A stretch of DNA of 64,000 nucleotides from Pedobacter endophyticus (lineage in GTDB: Bacteria; Bacteroidota; Bacteroidia; Sphingobacteriales; Sphingobacteriaceae): NCBI RefSeq assembly GCF_015679185.1, contig NZ_CP064939.1, forward strand, positions 3,286,001 to 3,350,000, in the 5' to 3' direction. The notes under the pieces were generated by a model that was not told where the DNA came from, made no database searches, and saw only the letters and a list, made by a program, of their open reading frames with translations. Position numbers and translations under genes: made by a program. Shown here piece by piece: positions 17,501 through 25,550 of the stretch; positions within the stretch are counted from its first letter, which is position 1; each line of letters starts with the position of its first letter.

Positions 17501-18985
17501 ATGATTAAAAACATTCGTTTCTTTGTTTTAACCGTTCTCCTTACCGCTCCGCTTTCCTTATTTGCCAATTTCGACTTTAATAACAACTGCCTTAACGCCT
17601 ATCGGAGCATCTTTGAATTGAAGCTCGGCAATGCAAGGGCGTACATTTCCACTGAAAAGAAACAACATCCCAATAATTCAATTGTTCCGCTCCTCGAAAA
17701 TTATGTAGACTATTTTACGATTTTAACCTCCGAAAGTAAGCGTGATTTTGATCGTTTAAAAGGGAATAAGGCAGATCGGTTAGATCGAATAAGCGACGAT
17801 GATAAAAACTCGCCCTATTATCTATATGCCCAGGCCGAAATAAATTTGCAATGGGCTTTGATTCGTGGCCGCTTTGGCGAATACTTTAATGCCGCAATGG
17901 AGGTAAAAAGGGCCAATAGTTTATTGCAGGCAAATGCTAAAAAGTTCCCGGATTTTCACCTGAATCTTAAAGGATTGGGATTAATTAATGCAGTACTTGG
18001 GAACCTGCCAGATGGCGCCTTAAAAACCGCGCTTTCTACGTTTGGTATAAAAGGCGACTTGCAAAACGGATTGAACATGTTTGAAACGCTGGCCAATAAT
18101 TTGCCAAAATCATCATACGAGCCCTTTTATGCGGAGGTTGTTTTTTACTACGCCTACGTGCTTACCGATGTTGCCCACAGCCCTGCCGCTTACTCGAAAA
18201 CCATGAAGTATACCGAACGCATTGCCGATACCAGCCTGTTAAAAAGTTATTTGCAAAGTTATGTCTGCATCAAAAATTCACACAGCGACCAAGCCATTTC
18301 TATTTTATCCAAACGGCCCGAGGGTGGCGTTTACCAGCCTTTCCCTTACCTCGATTATTTAGAGGGCGTAGCTCGGTTAAATAAACTCGATTTAAGCGCC
18401 GAAAGCCACTTTAAAAGATTTATTCAGACGAATAAGGGGGTGAACTTTATTAAAGATGCCAACATCCATTTAGGATGGATTTCGTTACTTCGTGGCGATA
18501 AGGGAAGCTACAACATCTTCGCCAATAAGGCAATTAGCAGCGGCTATACTTATATGGAGAAAGATAAACAGGCAAAGAACGACGCTTCGGGTGAGGCTCC
18601 CAACTTAGACCTTTTGCAAGCACGTTTGTTGTTTGATGGAGGCTATTTATCGCGGGCATTACAGATTTTGTCAGATAAGAGTGCCAGCAATTTCAGTTCA
18701 ACAAAAGATAAAATCGAATATAGCTACCGTTTAGGCCGTATTTTAGACGATTTAGGTAAAGATGACCAGGCGTTATCGGCCTATCAGGCGACAATAGCCC
18801 TAGGTCGCAACCAGAAATACTATTTCGCAGCGAACGCAGCCGTACAAACAGGAAAGATTTACGAGAAGAAGAAGAATATCGCCAAAGCCAAAGAGGCTTT
18901 TAATCTCGCAATTTCGATGAAAAACCACGAATACGAAAACAGCATCGAGAGTCAAGCCAAGGCCGGTTTAAAACGGATTGATTGA
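17501..18985 (+). CDS. Secreted tetratricopeptide-repeat protein
   Basis: A 494-residue protein with a signal peptide (MIKNIRFFVLTVLLTAPLSLFA, cleaved near ANF). The mature part is all helical, with recognisable TPR units toward the C-terminus (EYSYRLGRILDDLGKDDQAL and YFAANAAVQTGKIYEKKKN). Likely periplasmic or outer-membrane associated, acting as a protein scaffold. Similar long TPR proteins occur across Bacteroidota without known function. It is a single gene, flanked by a terminator upstream and repeats downstream. Confidence 0.8.
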   Translation: MIKNIRFFVLTVLLTAPLSLFANFDFNNNCLNAYRSIFELKLGNARAYISTEKKQHPNNSIVPLLENYVDYFTILTSESKRDFDRLKGNKADRLDRISDDDKNSPYYLYAQAEINLQWALIRGRFGEYFNAAMEVKRANSLLQANAKKFPDFHLNLKGLGLINAVLGNLPDGALKTALSTFGIKGDLQNGLNMFETLANNLPKSSYEPFYAEVVFYYAYVLTDVAHSPAAYSKTMKYTERIADTSLLKSYLQSYVCIKNSHSDQAISILSKRPEGGVYQPFPYLDYLEGVARLNKLDLSAESHFKRFIQTNKGVNFIKDANIHLGWISLLRGDKGSYNIFANKAISSGYTYMEKDKQAKNDASGEAPNLDLLQARLLFDGGYLSRALQILSDKSASNFSSTKDKIEYSYRLGRILDDLGKDDQALSAYQATIALGRNQKYYFAANAAVQTGKIYEKKKNIAKAKEAFNLAISMKNHEYENSIESQAKAGLKRID

Positions 18986-19326
18986 TAGGTTTTTGTTGAG
19001 TGACATGTGATTTTTGCGGAAATATCAAAGCTACCATTGACGTTATTCGGTAACTTGTTGATTTACAATTAATTAATCATAAGTTGGTGAAATGGATCGC
19101 TAACTACGAACGGTCGTCGTTCCCAATTTAATTGGGAATCCTAAAGCAAAAGAAAGGTTTTAGGATTCCCGCCTGCGCGGGAATGACGGCAAGAATAATT
19201 TACGTCATCCGATAGCTATCGGATCATATTGATTTTTGTGAAACAAATTAAGACTCAGTATGATAGCGTTAAAAAACGTTTCTCACTCTTTGCCAAAATC
19301 ACGTCCATCAATAACCACCCTTCTTG
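18986..19326. repeat. REP-like repeats between TPR and ketosynthase genes
   Basis: No gene. At 19111-19189 two hairpins face each other: GTTCCCAATTTAATTGGGAA and ATTCCCGCCTGCGCGGGAAT, the second followed by GACGG. An ATCCGATAGCTATCGGAT palindrome lies at 19207-19224, and an AATTAAGACTCAGTATGATAG segment at about 19245. The convergent genes may share these hairpins as transcript ends. Confidence 0.75.
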
Positions 19327-20406
19327 TTAAAACCGATAAACAAATGCATTAATGTGCATACCCGCTCCCACCGAAGCAAAAACAGCCACATCGCCGGGCT
19401 TAACTTTATAACCCTTAACCTGCTCGTTTAAAACCAAGTCTAACAAGGTCGGAACGGTGGCAACAGAACTATTGCCCAGCCACGAAATCGTCATTGGAAC
19501 CAAGTTTTCTGGAACGGTTTCCTTGCCGTAAAGCTTAAATAGCCGTTTCATAATAGCTGTATCCATTTTGCCGTTCGCCTGGTGAACAAAAACGATATTT
19601 ACGTCCTCAACGCTTAGCCCTGCTTTATCAATTGCTTTCTTAATTACTTGCGGCACCTGGATAACTGCAAACTCATACAGTTTACGACCATTCATTTTCA
19701 AATAGAAATTTCCGGTAGTTTCCTCTGGGTGCGAACCCTTGCCCATGATTAACAAATTGCCATAGTTTACCGCGTGCGTTTCGGTTTTATGAGCTAGGAT
19801 GCCTTTCTTTTGCTCTTGTTCTTCTTTGGCTTCAAAAATTACAGCACCTGCACCATCCGAAAAGATCATGCTATCACGGTCGTGTGGGTCGATAATTCTG
19901 CTCAATGTTTCAGCACCGATCACCAATACCCTTTTCGCATCGCCGCTCTTAATAAAGTAATCGGCCTGAATTGCGCCTTGCACCCAACCCGGACAACCGA
20001 AGATGATATCATAAGCTACGCAATCGGGGTTAAGTATGCCGAGCTGCTGTTTTACTTTTGCGGCAAGGGAAGGCAAAATGTCTATTCGATTGCTCCCTAA
20101 AGGAATGTCGCCAAAATTATGGCAAAAAATAATGTAATCTAAAGTTTCTTTATCTATACCGGCATCTTCAATGGCCTTTTCAGCCGCTTTTGCGCCTATG
20201 TGGTTACTCAACTGTTCCGGGCAGGCATATCTGCGCTCAACTATTTCGGTAATCTCTGAGAACTTATGAATAATTTCTTCATTTTCTTTTTCTAATCGAC
20301 TTCCGTTTTCGAAGAATATCGAGTCGAGGAACTTATCGCCCGAAATAACATTTTCTGGAATATAGCTTCCGGTGCCGGTAATTACCGTATTTATTACTTT
20401 GCTCAT
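19327..20406 (-). CDS. FabH-like beta-ketoacyl-ACP synthase III
   Basis: A 359-residue thiolase-fold condensing enzyme. The Cys-His-Asn triad is complete: C138 (IIFGCPGWVQGA), H275 (FVHQANGKMD) and N312 (WLGNSSVATVP). It carries an N-terminal stretch longer than E. coli FabH (317 residues), with an insert around 25-60. FabH enzymes start fatty-acid synthesis by joining an acyl-CoA to malonyl-ACP; extra paralogues in Bacteroidota may serve branched-chain or secondary lipid pathways. It stands alone, with no plsX or ACP gene nearby, so a paralogous role is plausible. An inverted repeat lies just upstream of the start. Confidence 0.85.
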   Translation of the reverse strand: MSKVINTVITGTGSYIPENVISGDKFLDSIFFENGSRLEKENEEIIHKFSEITEIVERRYACPEQLSNHIGAKAAEKAIEDAGIDKETLDYIIFCHNFGDIPLGSNRIDILPSLAAKVKQQLGILNPDCVAYDIIFGCPGWVQGAIQADYFIKSGDAKRVLVIGAETLSRIIDPHDRDSMIFSDGAGAVIFEAKEEQEQKKGILAHKTETHAVNYGNLLIMGKGSHPEETTGNFYLKMNGRKLYEFAVIQVPQVIKKAIDKAGLSVEDVNIVFVHQANGKMDTAIMKRLFKLYGKETVPENLVPMTISWLGNSSVATVPTLLDLVLNEQVKGYKVKPGDVAVFASVGAGMHINAFVYRF

Positions 20407-20412
20407 AATTAT

Positions 20413-20434
20413 AATACCGCATACTAAAACGGTA
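20413..20434. promoter_or_regulatory. Inverted repeat upstream of the ketosynthase gene
   Basis: ATACCG and CGGTAT flank ten bases, about 10 bases before the ATG at 20406. The position suits an operator or a 5' UTR hairpin; no regulator gene is adjacent. Confidence 0.35.
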
Positions 20435-20690
20435 TGTAGTATAAATTTATGGTTAATAAATTAGAAATGGAAATTTTTTTGTTTGAAATAGTCAAATAAT
20501 TGGCAATGGGCCTTTAAGGGTATTGGCACTTTGCGCCAGAAGTTAATTTCAATAATTGTAAAAAGGGTAAAGATGCTTTTTTTGTCAAATCAGTAACCTA
20601 TCTTAAAAGAGAGGCAGCTTCACCATCAACGATTGAGTTGAAACAAAGGTAAATAATCTGTACCTTGGATTAATAAAAAAATATAGGGTT

Positions 20691-20894
20691 ATGGTTATAG
20701 AAAGAACAAGTGATGAAATTATAATTAGGCTTCCCTCTTACATCAATACAGACGATCTTCAGGCTTAATTGGCTATCTCATTTATAAAGAGTCGGTCTCA
20801 AAGTCTGAGGCTACACAAGCTGATGTTGACACCTTAGCTTCAAATGTTAAAAGCGGTTGGTGAAGAGAAAAACAAAGATCGCCTAGATAGCTAA
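20691..20894 (+). pseudogene. Decayed small antitoxin-like gene
   Basis: ATG 20691 opens MVIERTSDEIIIRLPSYI and stops early at TAA after DDLQA. One base shift restores GYLIYKESVSKSEATQADVD and onward to KSGW, then a stop; a further shift gives EKNKDRLDS. Together about 66 residues. It resembles small Bacteroidota proteins with an E-I-I-I-R-L-P strand that sit beside toxin genes, but no toxin gene follows. TACCTTGG at about 20661 may be its old promoter. Two or more lesions in so short a gene favour true decay. Confidence 0.5.
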
Positions 20895-20904
20895 GTAATT
20901 TAAG

Positions 20905-20956
20905 CGTTATCGTCATTTTTGAGCATTAAGATCCCCGCATTCGCGAGGATGACGCA
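20905..20956. repeat. REP-like element fragment
   Basis: CATTAAGATCCCCGCATTCGCGAGGATGACG: one half of the GGGATCTTAATGC ... CATTAAG ... GGAATGACG family seen inside the composite repeat. Confidence 0.6.
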
Positions 20957-20991
20957 CACTAAACATGGGCTGTTTAATTAACTGGCCAAAC

Positions 20992-21639
20992 CTACCTAAA
21001 ATCATCAATTAAAAATACAAACAGCTCTTTCGGGCCATGTGCGCCGAGCACCAGAGTTTTTTCTATATCAGCAGTACGGCTCGGCCCGGTAATGTTGCTA
21101 ATCATCGACGGGATTTGATTTCCATATTTATTTTTAATCAGCTGAAAAGCGTCTTTAAGATCGAGGACCAACTGACTCGTTTTGGCAATTACAATATGGT
21201 GATGAGGAAAAATGCTCAGTCGCCTTCCTGCAGCGCTTTGGTTGGTAACCATTACACTGCCGTTTCGGGCCACTAATGCTTCGCAAAGCGTAATCCCTAC
21301 CTCTGCCTGTTCAAAATCCTTATCGGTTTGGTAAAATGGAAACTCGTATTTATTGAAGAAATCTTGTAATTCGGGCTCCCAGCAATAAATTTTGCGCCAT
21401 TTAAATTTGTCTGCAAGGTGAAGCATGTTTTCAAAAAAATCGATGCCGTCTTCGCAGAAGATGAAGTTTCCGGCCACTGCGGTAAGTTGCTCAGCAAATA
21501 ACACTTCCAGCTCATCTGTGTTTTTTCTGTAAAGTGGGCTTTCCTCTAAGTTCGGATACGGATTTTCACGCTTCTCTAAAAGCGCTTTCCTTATCTTCTT
21601 CAGCATTTTTTCCTTGGCCGTCGTATTGTCTTTCATCAT
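20992..21639 (-). CDS. LUD-domain protein (LutC/YkgG-like)
   Basis: A 215-residue protein with the LUD fold seen in LutC and YkgG: a helical start rich in K/E, a middle with VGITLCEALVARNGSVMVT and a C-terminal NITGPSRTADIEKTLVLGAHGPKEL, the family's best-conserved block (S-x-T-A-D-I-E-x-x-x-x-x-G-x-H-G-P). LutABC performs L-lactate oxidation, but lutA and lutB are absent here, and Bacteroidota often keep this protein next to ftsH. Two ATG codons stand at 21639 and 21636. It reads leftward behind the ftsH terminator, so it needs its own promoter or read-through. Confidence 0.85.
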   Translation of the reverse strand: MMKDNTTAKEKMLKKIRKALLEKRENPYPNLEESPLYRKNTDELEVLFAEQLTAVAGNFIFCEDGIDFFENMLHLADKFKWRKIYCWEPELQDFFNKYEFPFYQTDKDFEQAEVGITLCEALVARNGSVMVTNQSAAGRRLSIFPHHHIVIAKTSQLVLDLKDAFQLIKNKYGNQIPSMISNITGPSRTADIEKTLVLGAHGPKELFVFLIDDFR

Positions 21640-21641
21640 TT

Positions 21642-21678
21642 AAAAAAAAGCTACCCTAATAATTAAACTAGGGTAGCA
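21642..21678 (-). terminator. Intrinsic terminator between ftsH and the LUD gene
   Basis: On the minus strand GCTACCCTA and TAGGGTAGC form a stem around a ten-base loop, followed by eight T residues; 24 bases after the ftsH stop and just before the LUD start codon. Confidence 0.85.
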
Positions 21679-21702
21679 AATGTAATTAATTAGAATTGTT
21701 TT

Positions 21703-23721
21703 CTATGCTTCTACTGGAGTAATTTGACCTGTTGAGCCAGCTTCGGTAGAATTCTCGAACAAACGTTTTCCAAATATTTCTTCGAGATCATCTTTAAACA
21801 ATACTTCTTTCTCGATTAAGATGTCGGCCAATTGGATCAGCTTATCTTTGTTTTCCTGCAATAAATTAATTGCCCTTTGATACTGACTTTCAATTAAAAT
21901 CGAAATTTCTTTATCGATCGTTAATGCAGTATCTTCAGAATAGGGCTTTGAGAAGTTATATTCGTTCTGACCTGATGAATCGTAATAGGTAATGTTTCCA
22001 AGCTTTTCATTCAGTCCGTAAATGGTAACCATTGCCCGGGCTTGCTTGTTTACTTTTTCTAAATCGCTCAATGCGCCAGTTGATATGGTATCGAACATCA
22101 CTTTTTCAGCTGCTCTTCCACCCATTGTAGCACACATTTCATCCAACATCTGGTGCGGGCGAACGATCAGCCTTTCCTCTGGCAAATACCAGGCTGCACC
22201 TAAGCTTTGTCCGCGTGGAACGATGGTAACCTTTACTAATGGCGCCGCATGTTCCAACAGCCAGCTAACCGTAGCGTGGCCGGCCTCGTGAATGGCAATA
22301 GCACGTTTTTCGCTAGGCGTTATAATTTTATTTTTCTTTTCTAAACCGCCAACAATTCTGTCAACAGCATCCAGGAAATCTTGCTTATCAACAGCAGATT
22401 TGTTTTTTCTGGCCGCTATCAGTGCAGCTTCGTTACATACGTTGGCAATGTCTGCCCCCGAAAAACCTGGGGTTTGTTTTGCTAAGAATTCAGTATCTAA
22501 TTCTTCCGATTTCTTTAACGGAGTAATGTGAACCTCGAAAATTTGTTTACGTTCAACAACATCTGGTAGGTCAACATAAATCTGTCTGTCAAAACGGCCG
22601 GCTCTTAACAACGCTTTATCTAACACATCGGCACGGTTGGTAGCAGCTAAAATAATTACGTGTGTGTTGGTGCCGAAACCATCCATTTCTACCAACAGTT
22701 GGTTTAAGGTATTTTCACGCTCATCGTTACCGCCCATTACACCGTTTTTGCCACGTGCACGGCCAATAGCATCTATCTCATCAATAAAGATGATACATGG
22801 CGACTTATCTTTCGCTTGCTTGAACAAATCTCTCACCCGGGATGCGCCCACGCCCACAAACATCTCCACAAAATCAGATCCTGAAAGTGAAAAAAATGGC
22901 ACTTGTGCTTCGCCGGCAACGGCTTTGGCCAATAAGGTTTTACCAGTACCCGGCGAACCCACTAATAAGGCACCTTTCGGAATTTTACCACCGAGATCGG
23001 TATATTTTTTTGGGTTCTTAAGGAAATCTACAATTTCCATTACCTCCGTTTTGGCTTCTTCTAAACCTGCAACATCGTTAAAGGTGATATTCACCTGGCT
23101 TTCCTTATCGAACAAGGTTGCTTTCGATTTGCCGATGCTGAAAATCTGGCCTCCGCCACCAGCTCCGCCACCCATTCTGCGCATCATGAAAATCCAGAAG
23201 CCGATTAAAAGCAATACCGGTAAAATGATGCTTAAAAACCAACTTGCCAATGGATTGCTGCGGTTTTCTGATTGGAATGATACTGGTTTGCGGCCTGCCG
23301 GCAATGCTTTTTGCGATTCGGCCAATGCCGCTCTTAAGTCAGCGAACTTTCCACCAAGTTCAAAATATACAGTTGGTGTAGTAGTGTTCGATAAATTTAT
23401 AGAGCTCGAGCCCTTAAAATTTTTGTATGCAGGCTTGGTTAAACTGTCTTTTTTGATGTAAACCTCGGCCCGAACCAAATCTTCAGTTTGGTAGGCTACA
23501 ATTCTATCCACATCGCCAGGCAAAAGCATTTGGCTTTCGAAGGTTTCATAGGTTACCTTCTTGCCGCTATCGCTGGTGAAGAAGAATTGAGCAGCAACAA
23601 TAGCTAATATGATGGCTGCATAGACCCAAAAGATATTAAATTTCGATCCTTTTTGTGGCTTTTTAGGAATGTTTGGAAGCTTTTTCCCCTGCTTATCGTT
23701 ATTATTTTGATTCTCGTTCAT
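21703..23721 (-). CDS. ftsH: ATP-dependent zinc metalloprotease FtsH
   Basis: A 672-residue membrane-anchored AAA protease that degrades misfolded and short-lived membrane and cytosolic proteins as a hexamer. Order: N-terminal polar tail, first membrane segment ([17 protein letters not shown]), a periplasmic domain, second segment ([19 protein letters not shown]), Walker [14 protein letters not shown], Walker [12 protein letters not shown], the second-region-of-homology [19 protein letters not shown], and the zinc motif HEAGH in [12 protein letters not shown]. Length is slightly above E. coli (644). It follows rsfS by 31 bases as an operon and ends at its own terminator. Confidence 0.97.
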   Translation of the reverse strand: MNENQNNNDKQGKKLPNIPKKPQKGSKFNIFWVYAAIILAIVAAQFFFTSDSGKKVTYETFESQMLLPGDVDRIVAYQTEDLVRAEVYIKKDSLTKPAYKNFKGSSSINLSNTTTPTVYFELGGKFADLRAALAESQKALPAGRKPVSFQSENRSNPLASWFLSIILPVLLLIGFWIFMMRRMGGGAGGGGQIFSIGKSKATLFDKESQVNITFNDVAGLEEAKTEVMEIVDFLKNPKKYTDLGGKIPKGALLVGSPGTGKTLLAKAVAGEAQVPFFSLSGSDFVEMFVGVGASRVRDLFKQAKDKSPCIIFIDEIDAIGRARGKNGVMGGNDERENTLNQLLVEMDGFGTNTHVIILAATNRADVLDKALLRAGRFDRQIYVDLPDVVERKQIFEVHITPLKKSEELDTEFLAKQTPGFSGADIANVCNEAALIAARKNKSAVDKQDFLDAVDRIVGGLEKKNKIITPSEKRAIAIHEAGHATVSWLLEHAAPLVKVTIVPRGQSLGAAWYLPEERLIVRPHQMLDEMCATMGGRAAEKVMFDTISTGALSDLEKVNKQARAMVTIYGLNEKLGNITYYDSSGQNEYNFSKPYSEDTALTIDKEISILIESQYQRAINLLQENKDKLIQLADILIEKEVLFKDDLEEIFGKRLFENSTEAGSTGQITPVEA

Positions 23722-23752
23722 TTGTCTTTGTCAAAATTGTATTTCAATTGGG

Positions 23753-24127
23753 CTATGCACTTTGATAATTTGTGCTTTCGGCGTCGCCCCAAAGTTCTTC
23801 TATGCCATAAAAATGGCGCTTTTCGGTTTTGAAAATGTGCACAACCACATCGAAATAATCGAGTATAACCCAATCTGCCGTTTCAAAGCCTTCCTTATGT
23901 CGTGGGTCGGTTTGCGTGGCCTTATAAATTTCTTTTTCTACGCTATCGGCAATGGCTTTCACCTGCATGCCCGAATTTGCGCTCGCAATAATAAAATAAT
24001 CTGCTACCGATGTATGGATGTTTGTTAGATCTAACCGCACTATATCTTCTCCTTTTTTTTCCTGAATGCCGTGAACAGCTAATTCCGAAAGGTATGTAGA
24101 AAGGGCTACTATTTTCTTTTTTACCAT
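23753..24127 (-). CDS. rsfS: Ribosome silencing factor
   Basis: A 124-residue RsfS/DUF143 protein. It shows KGEDIVRLDLTNIHTSVADYF, the central strand-helix FIIASANSGMQVKAIADSVE and the conserved WVILDYFDVVVHIF near the end. RsfS binds ribosomal protein L14 and blocks subunit joining in starvation. It is the first gene of the rsfS-ftsH pair and diverges from birA across 44 bases. Confidence 0.94.
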   Translation of the reverse strand: MVKKKIVALSTYLSELAVHGIQEKKGEDIVRLDLTNIHTSVADYFIIASANSGMQVKAIADSVEKEIYKATQTDPRHKEGFETADWVILDYFDVVVHIFKTEKRHFYGIEELWGDAESTNYQSA

Positions 24128-24137
24128 TAAAATGCTT

Positions 24138-24145
24138 TAATTTTG
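24138..24145 (+). promoter_or_regulatory. TAnnTTTG promoter motif before birA
   Basis: TAATTTTG, 26 bases before the TTG start of birA in the divergent gap with rsfS. Position and sequence fit a -7 element; the region before it is inside rsfS. Confidence 0.4.
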
Positions 24146-24171
24146 GAATTTTAAATATATAAATTCAACCC

Positions 24172-24948
24172 TTGCAAAATAACACTTTTTCGACACTATT
24201 TGTTGGTCAAAATTTAATCAAATTAAAAGAAGTTGATTCTACAAATAACTTTTTAAAAAAAATGGTGTCAAATTCCGAGCCATTAGCCGAAGGAACTGTA
24301 ATTATGGCAGACAACCAGTTTGCAGGTAGGGGGCAACAAAACAGCGTTTGGCAAGCACAGCCCGGCAAAAACATCAGCGCCAGCATTTATTTAAAGCCAT
24401 TTTTTCTTCCCTTAGAGAAGCAGTTTTTTCTCAATATGGCAGTTAGTTTAGCGGTTAGCGAGGCCTTAGCGCAGTTTTTGCCAGATGGAATCAGCGTAAA
24501 GTGGCCTAACGACATTTACTTCGGCAGCAAAAAATTGGGTGGCATTTTAATCGAAAATACACTGACAGGCTCATCGATTAAATCGTCAATTGTTGGCATT
24601 GGTTTAAATATAAATCAGGAAGAATTTGCAGAAGACATTAAAGAAAGTGCCACATCTGTCATTCAAATTTTACAAAAAAACACTCCGATTACTGAGATTT
24701 TAGAGCAAATAGTTATATTTACAGAGAAATACTACTTAGTTTTGAAAGCAGGAAGATACGATTCCCTGCACGATGAATACTTGCAACGCCTTTACAATTA
24801 CAATATCGCAGCTACTTATAAGCAAAGCGGAACAGTTTTTGAAGGAACTATTAAAGGAGTTACCGACAATGGTAGGTTGCTCGTTCAAACCGAACAGGAG
24901 TTGGTTTCTTTCAACTTTAAGGAAATAGAATTCACACACACAAAATAA
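24172..24948 (+). CDS. birA: Biotin--[acetyl-CoA-carboxylase] ligase
   Basis: A 258-residue ligase that attaches biotin to the biotin carrier protein of acetyl-CoA carboxylase. Motifs: EVDSTNNFLK (start of the catalytic fold), ADNQFAGRGQQNSVWQAQPG with the biotinyl-AMP GRG loop, VKWPNDIYFGSKKLGGILIE, and a C-terminal SH3-like domain. It lacks the DNA-binding domain of E. coli BirA, so it is a type without repressor function. The start is TTG at 24172; no in-frame ATG gives a complete N-terminus. The DsbD N-domain gene follows by seven bases. Confidence 0.93.
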   Translation: MQNNTFSTLFVGQNLIKLKEVDSTNNFLKKMVSNSEPLAEGTVIMADNQFAGRGQQNSVWQAQPGKNISASIYLKPFFLPLEKQFFLNMAVSLAVSEALAQFLPDGISVKWPNDIYFGSKKLGGILIENTLTGSSIKSSIVGIGLNINQEEFAEDIKESATSVIQILQKNTPITEILEQIVIFTEKYYLVLKAGRYDSLHDEYLQRLYNYNIAATYKQSGTVFEGTIKGVTDNGRLLVQTEQELVSFNFKEIEFTHTK

Positions 24949-24955
24949 ACACACA

Positions 24956-25405
24956 ATGAAAAAAATCACCATGGCGCTTTCGCTGGTATTATTTACCGTT
25001 TTGGGAGCGTTCGCACAAATTGAAAAACCAGTAACCTGGTCGTACGCCGCTAAAAAAGTGAGCAGCACTGAAGCAGTTTTGTATATTAAGGCTACAATTG
25101 ATGATAAATGGCACATTTATTCGCAAAACATGCAAGATGGAGGCCCTATTAAAACCAGTTTCACGTTTTCGCCTTCTAAAGACTTTTCTCTTATAGGAAA
25201 AACCATTGAACCAAAGGCCATTAAAAAATACGAAAGCACTTTTAAAATGAACGTAAGCTACTTCGAAAATGCGGTAGTGTTTCAACAGAAGGTAAAGCTA
25301 AACAAAGCGGCTACAACCGTTAAAGGCAAAGTAGAGTTTATGGTATGTAACGATAAACAATGTTTGCCGCCGGATGAAGTTGAATTTAGTATTCCCGTTA
25401 AGTAA
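24956..25405 (+). CDS. Secreted DsbD N-terminal-domain protein
   Basis: A 149-residue periplasmic protein with a signal peptide (MKKITMALSLVLFTVLGAFA). The mature domain resembles the immunoglobulin-like N-domain of DsbD: WSYAAKKVSSTEAVLYIKAT, WHIYSQNMQDGG, and a Cys pair late in the chain (VCNDKQCLPP) that should be the redox site. In E. coli this domain is part of DsbD; here it is separate from the membrane/thioredoxin part that begins about 145 bases downstream. It likely passes electrons from DsbD to periplasmic partners. Confidence 0.82.
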   Translation: MKKITMALSLVLFTVLGAFAQIEKPVTWSYAAKKVSSTEAVLYIKATIDDKWHIYSQNMQDGGPIKTSFTFSPSKDFSLIGKTIEPKAIKKYESTFKMNVSYFENAVVFQQKVKLNKAATTVKGKVEFMVCNDKQCLPPDEVEFSIPVK

Positions 25406-25424
25406 TTGAAAGCAAAATAATTAC

Positions 25425-25460
25425 AAACAGTCCCGACAAACTCGGGACTGTTTCTTTTTT
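25425..25460 (+). terminator. Intrinsic terminator after the DsbD N-domain gene
   Basis: Twelve-base stem AAACAGTCCCGA / TCGGGACTGTTT, five-base loop, then CTTTTTT. It separates the N-domain gene from dsbD. Confidence 0.9.
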
Positions 25461-25550
25461 AAGTAAAATCTGCCACCAATTGTGCGTTGCCGGGCGGCGT
25501 TTATAAAATTATTACTAATTTCACGCCCTTACGAAAAAACACCCAAACAA

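Noticed and set aside
22637..23461. 274-codon open frame on the + strand
   Set aside because: It lies wholly opposite ftsH, whose motifs and codon pattern are clear; the translation is Lys/Pro/Ser rich and resembles no protein.
25482..25550. Earlier start for DsbD
   Set aside because: The extra 23 residues precede a textbook signal peptide beginning at ATG 25551.
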